Assembly (NCBI GenBank): GCA_950295325.1
Contig: OX485809.1
Location: forward strand, 32,800,001-32,864,000
DNA from: Polytrichum commune
Taxonomy: Eukaryota > Streptophyta > Polytrichopsida > Polytrichales > Polytrichaceae
Length of the DNA stretch: 64,000 nt
Direction: 5' to 3'
Shown: positions 61,120-64,000 of the stretch, piece after piece
Position numbering within the stretch: the stretch's first letter is position 1
Layout of the letters: each line of letters opens with the position of its first letter
Program-made: the position numbers and the translations under genes
The notes under the pieces: model-generated
What the model was told of the DNA's origin: nothing
What the model saw: only the letters and a program-made list of their open reading frames with translations
Database searches by the model: none

Positions 61120-61690
61120 TGTTGGAAAATTACACAATAGTAGGGTCCACAATATTTATTTTCTCCATTATTATAACCCCCCTGCAAGTTACTACTATAG
61201 GTGACAATCTCACATAGACTTTCAGTCGGAATTGTCAACTCATGCCAACACGGTTGATTGTGCAACAACTGGCATAATTGCAATATGATGTTGTCACGGT
61301 ATGCGGCGTCGGCGGCCACACCTTATCCGTTGGGTTTCATCCATTTAGATTTGGATGGATGAATCTTAGTTGTGGAGAGGACGGCTCCTAAGTGAGGAGC
61401 CTCCTCCTTGGCTTGGCATTCTTACCAAGTCAAGTCTTGTGAGTGAGTGTGTGGAGAAAACTTGTGTGAGGTGAAGATTGCATGTTTTTGCAATAAATCT
61501 TGAGTTCTTCTCCCCTTTCTTACACTCTTGGATTTTCCCGTGGTGGAGTGAGAAATACCTTGACTCATTGTGTGCATTTGAAGAGAGAAGTAGAGCTCTT
61601 GCAAGGGTTTGACTATCTTTCTTCTCTATCGAGGTGTGTTGTTTATGTGTGAATTTGCTATGGTTTAGTGTTGTTTGTTAGTGGTGGTTG
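61120..61690. mobile_element. Possible Copia-type LTR remnant
   Basis: The stretch begins TGTTGGAAAATTACACAA and contains AATAAA near 61,492. It is followed by TTGGTACTCGAGCTCCAGTG, which resembles the tRNA-Met primer-binding site of plant Copia elements. No matching second LTR or pol sequence is in the window. Confidence 0.35.
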
Positions 61691-62644
61691 GTACTCGAGC
61701 TCCAGTGACACACGATCGTTATTTACACAACAATGTCTTATGAGCACCTCTTATGCACTTGCTTGTAATTCAATGCCAATGATTGCATTACAATTTTGAA
61801 TTTAAGAATTCTAAATGTACAATGTTAGCTAGGGCACAACATTAGGTGACTCAAGTATCTATAACTTATTGTGTTAAAGTTTAAGCTTAAAATTTTCAAG
61901 TCACTTATCCCTAGCTACTTAAAATTCTCCTTAGACCCGCATTTTTTTGGGTTTTAATTTTTAATTTTTTTTAATTTTTAGTATAAAAAACTTTCAAAAT
62001 CATCCCAACACATGTTCAAAATTGTTTCCATTTTCATTCAAAACCAACTTTGTTTTCTCTCAAAAGCATCGTACCAAAACCAACATTGTACTCAATAAAT
62101 AAATAAATAAAAATTGTGTCCAATGATTCTTATATGTGGGACTAACTCCAATATGTGTGTGTGTGTATAAAACCCACTTTTAGACTCAATTACATTCTAA
62201 TACAATTATTTAGACTTAATTACATTCAATCACACTTAATTGGTTCAAATGTGTATGAATACTTTGTGAAAGTAGAAGGTATTAACTAAACTATTATAAA
62301 ATAAAGACAATAAAAATAAATCATTAATTTAATTTTCATTTTAGAATGACAAAGACATGTATCTACCTCCCCCAAAAAGCTCGTAGGGGGAGGTTTAATG
62401 CCTGCCCTATTTCACACTTAATACCGCATACAATAATTTTACTTGATGGCACCATTGCACTCACTCGTTGATGAGTTAAAGATGAAAAATAGGTGTTGTC
62501 AAAAGGAAGGTGTTACTTTAAGGCCTCATTACCTTAGCTTAGCTTCATGGAGCACCAAACATGGACATTTTTGAAAGGGGTTAGAATCCGTGTTGCTCCC
62601 AATTTAGAATAATAGCATGGAGACCAATTGCAAACCGACATCAA
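61691..62644. other. No gene seen
   Basis: AT-rich sequence with short simple repeats such as (GT)n near 62,154. No feature supported. Confidence 0.35.
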
Positions 62645-62760
62645 CTACACTAACTATCCTAATTAGTGTGTATTTTACATTCTCATTAAACAGGTATAGT
62701 GTTGCATAACTCCGAATGGTAACATACACTAATTGGGATAATCATTGTACATTGTTGATG
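62645..62760. mobile_element. Short MITE related to the 41.2-kb copy
   Basis: Inverted ends CTATCCTAATTAGTGTGTAT and ACACTAATTGGGATAAT enclose GTATAGTGTTGCATAACTCC, a reverse relative of the MITE core at 41.3 kb. Confidence 0.45.
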
Positions 62761-64000
62761 AAAATTTTGCATGCTCCATATAAAAGTGTTGAAACATGCG
62801 AACTTGCTTGAAACCCTTTTGAAATTCTAGCTTTTGTGAGTTGGCAACATGCAACGTATCTTTGATATACACACTAATTCATGTTAAGTTATGCGCCTTT
62901 ATGGTAGAAAGACCCATTTCCAATTACCCCTCCCCCCAAAAAATAAAATAAAATAAAATAAAAAATATATATATATAATCATAATACATAAAGTCTCCTA
63001 GAGCTATGAAGTTTCACACATGTAGTCAACATGATGGAACAAGTAAGTTACGAGGGCATGGATTTGGTACCTTTAAAAGGGCCTTGATTGTACTCAAGTT
63101 TTTGTCTCCCAATTAGTGGAAATCGGTTGCTAGTATGTTGTTTATGTGGGTTGGGAGAGAATTTTGCCTTTCAAAATTTACAGTAATTTCAAAGCTTGGA
63201 AATAAATTATGATTTTTTTGGGTCAATTTTTGTGATATCAATTTCCATTCTAGTGAAAAACCACTCTCGTATCACACCTTACTTCACTTCTGTGAAATTG
63301 CTTACGTTGACCAAAATGGGTTTGTCTACCTTACCTGGTGACATGTCATAAACAGGTCTAAGAATCTTGGACTCAACAAAGTTATTTATGAAGTCCCTCC
63401 AAGAGGGATGAAACCATGGGAAATATTTATAAGAGTTTGTTAGCTCGTCATGTGTCAGAGCCTATTTTGAAAGTTGGGTGATATTTTTGGGAACTCTTCT
63501 AGCAATGTCAAAAACTTTGAGAAAACTTTAGGATTTAAAACAAGATATGTTAATGGAACCCGTTGACTTGAATCCCTAATCAGCCTATGCAAGGCTAGCT
63601 TGGTCCACCCATTGTAGTAGGACCCCGGGGGGTGCACCTTTCATAACACATACGAGTATACGTGAGTGCACAATAGGGGTGTTAATTTGAACTTTGGTGT
63701 ACTACATATACATATGCTACACAAATTGGAACTCGTAGTTATGTACATGTGTGAAGGACCTCTAAAAAACATGCAACATTTCTACTTGTATAATAGTGTC
63801 ACTAGACTTTATGGGATAAGTATGTGATATTGGATGAAACTAGGATGACTAATTTTCCCATCGCCTTATCTCATCCAGGCATATATGGAAGAGGCAATAT
63901 TAGGGTTTTGGAAGGGGTAGTTGAGTTGAGAACAAGGCCACTTCTTACTTAGGGCTGCAAGAAACGGGCCATAACATTATTCAAATGATGGTCGTTGTTC
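62761..64000. other. No gene seen
   Basis: Contains an (AAAAT)n/(AT)n tract at 62,937-62,978. The open frame at 63,455-63,637 has no motif. Confidence 0.4.

Overview
The window is nuclear DNA of a land plant. The one clearly intact gene is a plant 3-ketoacyl-CoA synthase (KCS/FAE1 family) with GT-AG introns. The rest is transposon-rich, gene-poor sequence: Mutator-like elements (MULEs), MITEs, satellites and repeat remnants. I cannot name the species; low gene density suggests a large genome.

Accessory region, 1-29.4 kb. Two diverged relatives of one large MULE type lie almost end to end. Element 2 is complete (13,219-29,409, about 16.2 kb). It is bounded by an identical 9-bp target-site duplication (AGGTTGAAG) and by terminal inverted repeats built from a 7-bp iteron (TGAGCGG-like). 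Element 1 (window edge to about 13.06 kb) has lost its left end to the window border. Both share one layout. A minus-strand gene encodes a basic/acidic N-terminus, then a ParB/sulfiredoxin-fold motif (GNHRL), then (visible only in element 2) a beta-class N4/N6 DNA methyltransferase-like domain. A divergent plus-strand gene encodes a MULE transposase with a WRKY/GCM1-like zinc domain, a DDE core and a SWIM zinc finger. Between ParB-coding and 5' exons lies a roughly 5-kb tandem array built round near-perfect palindromes. Exon phases place this array inside an intron of the ParB-methyltransferase gene in both elements, although the palindrome sequences differ. A mobile element that combines a transposase, a bacterial/phage-style ParB-methyltransferase fusion and an intronic palindrome array is the most unusual thing here. 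Both transposase genes and the element-2 ParB gene carry stops or frameshifts, so these copies look dead, or partly mis-sequenced at homopolymers.

29.4-35.7 kb holds no convincing gene, only repeat fragments and a tandem repeat of about 260 bp. 35.8-40.2 kb (minus strand) is the four-exon KCS gene, with a MITE in intron 2, tandem duplications of splice-junction sequence in introns 1 and 3, a tandem-repeat 5' flank and a TATA box. It should act in the ER fatty-acid elongase that makes very-long-chain fatty acids for wax, cutin/suberin or sphingolipids.

40.3-64 kb is repeat-derived: three related MITEs, a PIF/Harbinger-like MITE with TTA duplications and a perfect 21-bp hairpin, a 136-bp satellite, a 280-290-bp AACCGGTT-rich repeat, a Stowaway-like MITE, an inverted repeat pair, one decayed open frame of unknown family and a possible LTR remnant. 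Homologies were judged by eye from motifs and from comparing the two elements; no database was searched.
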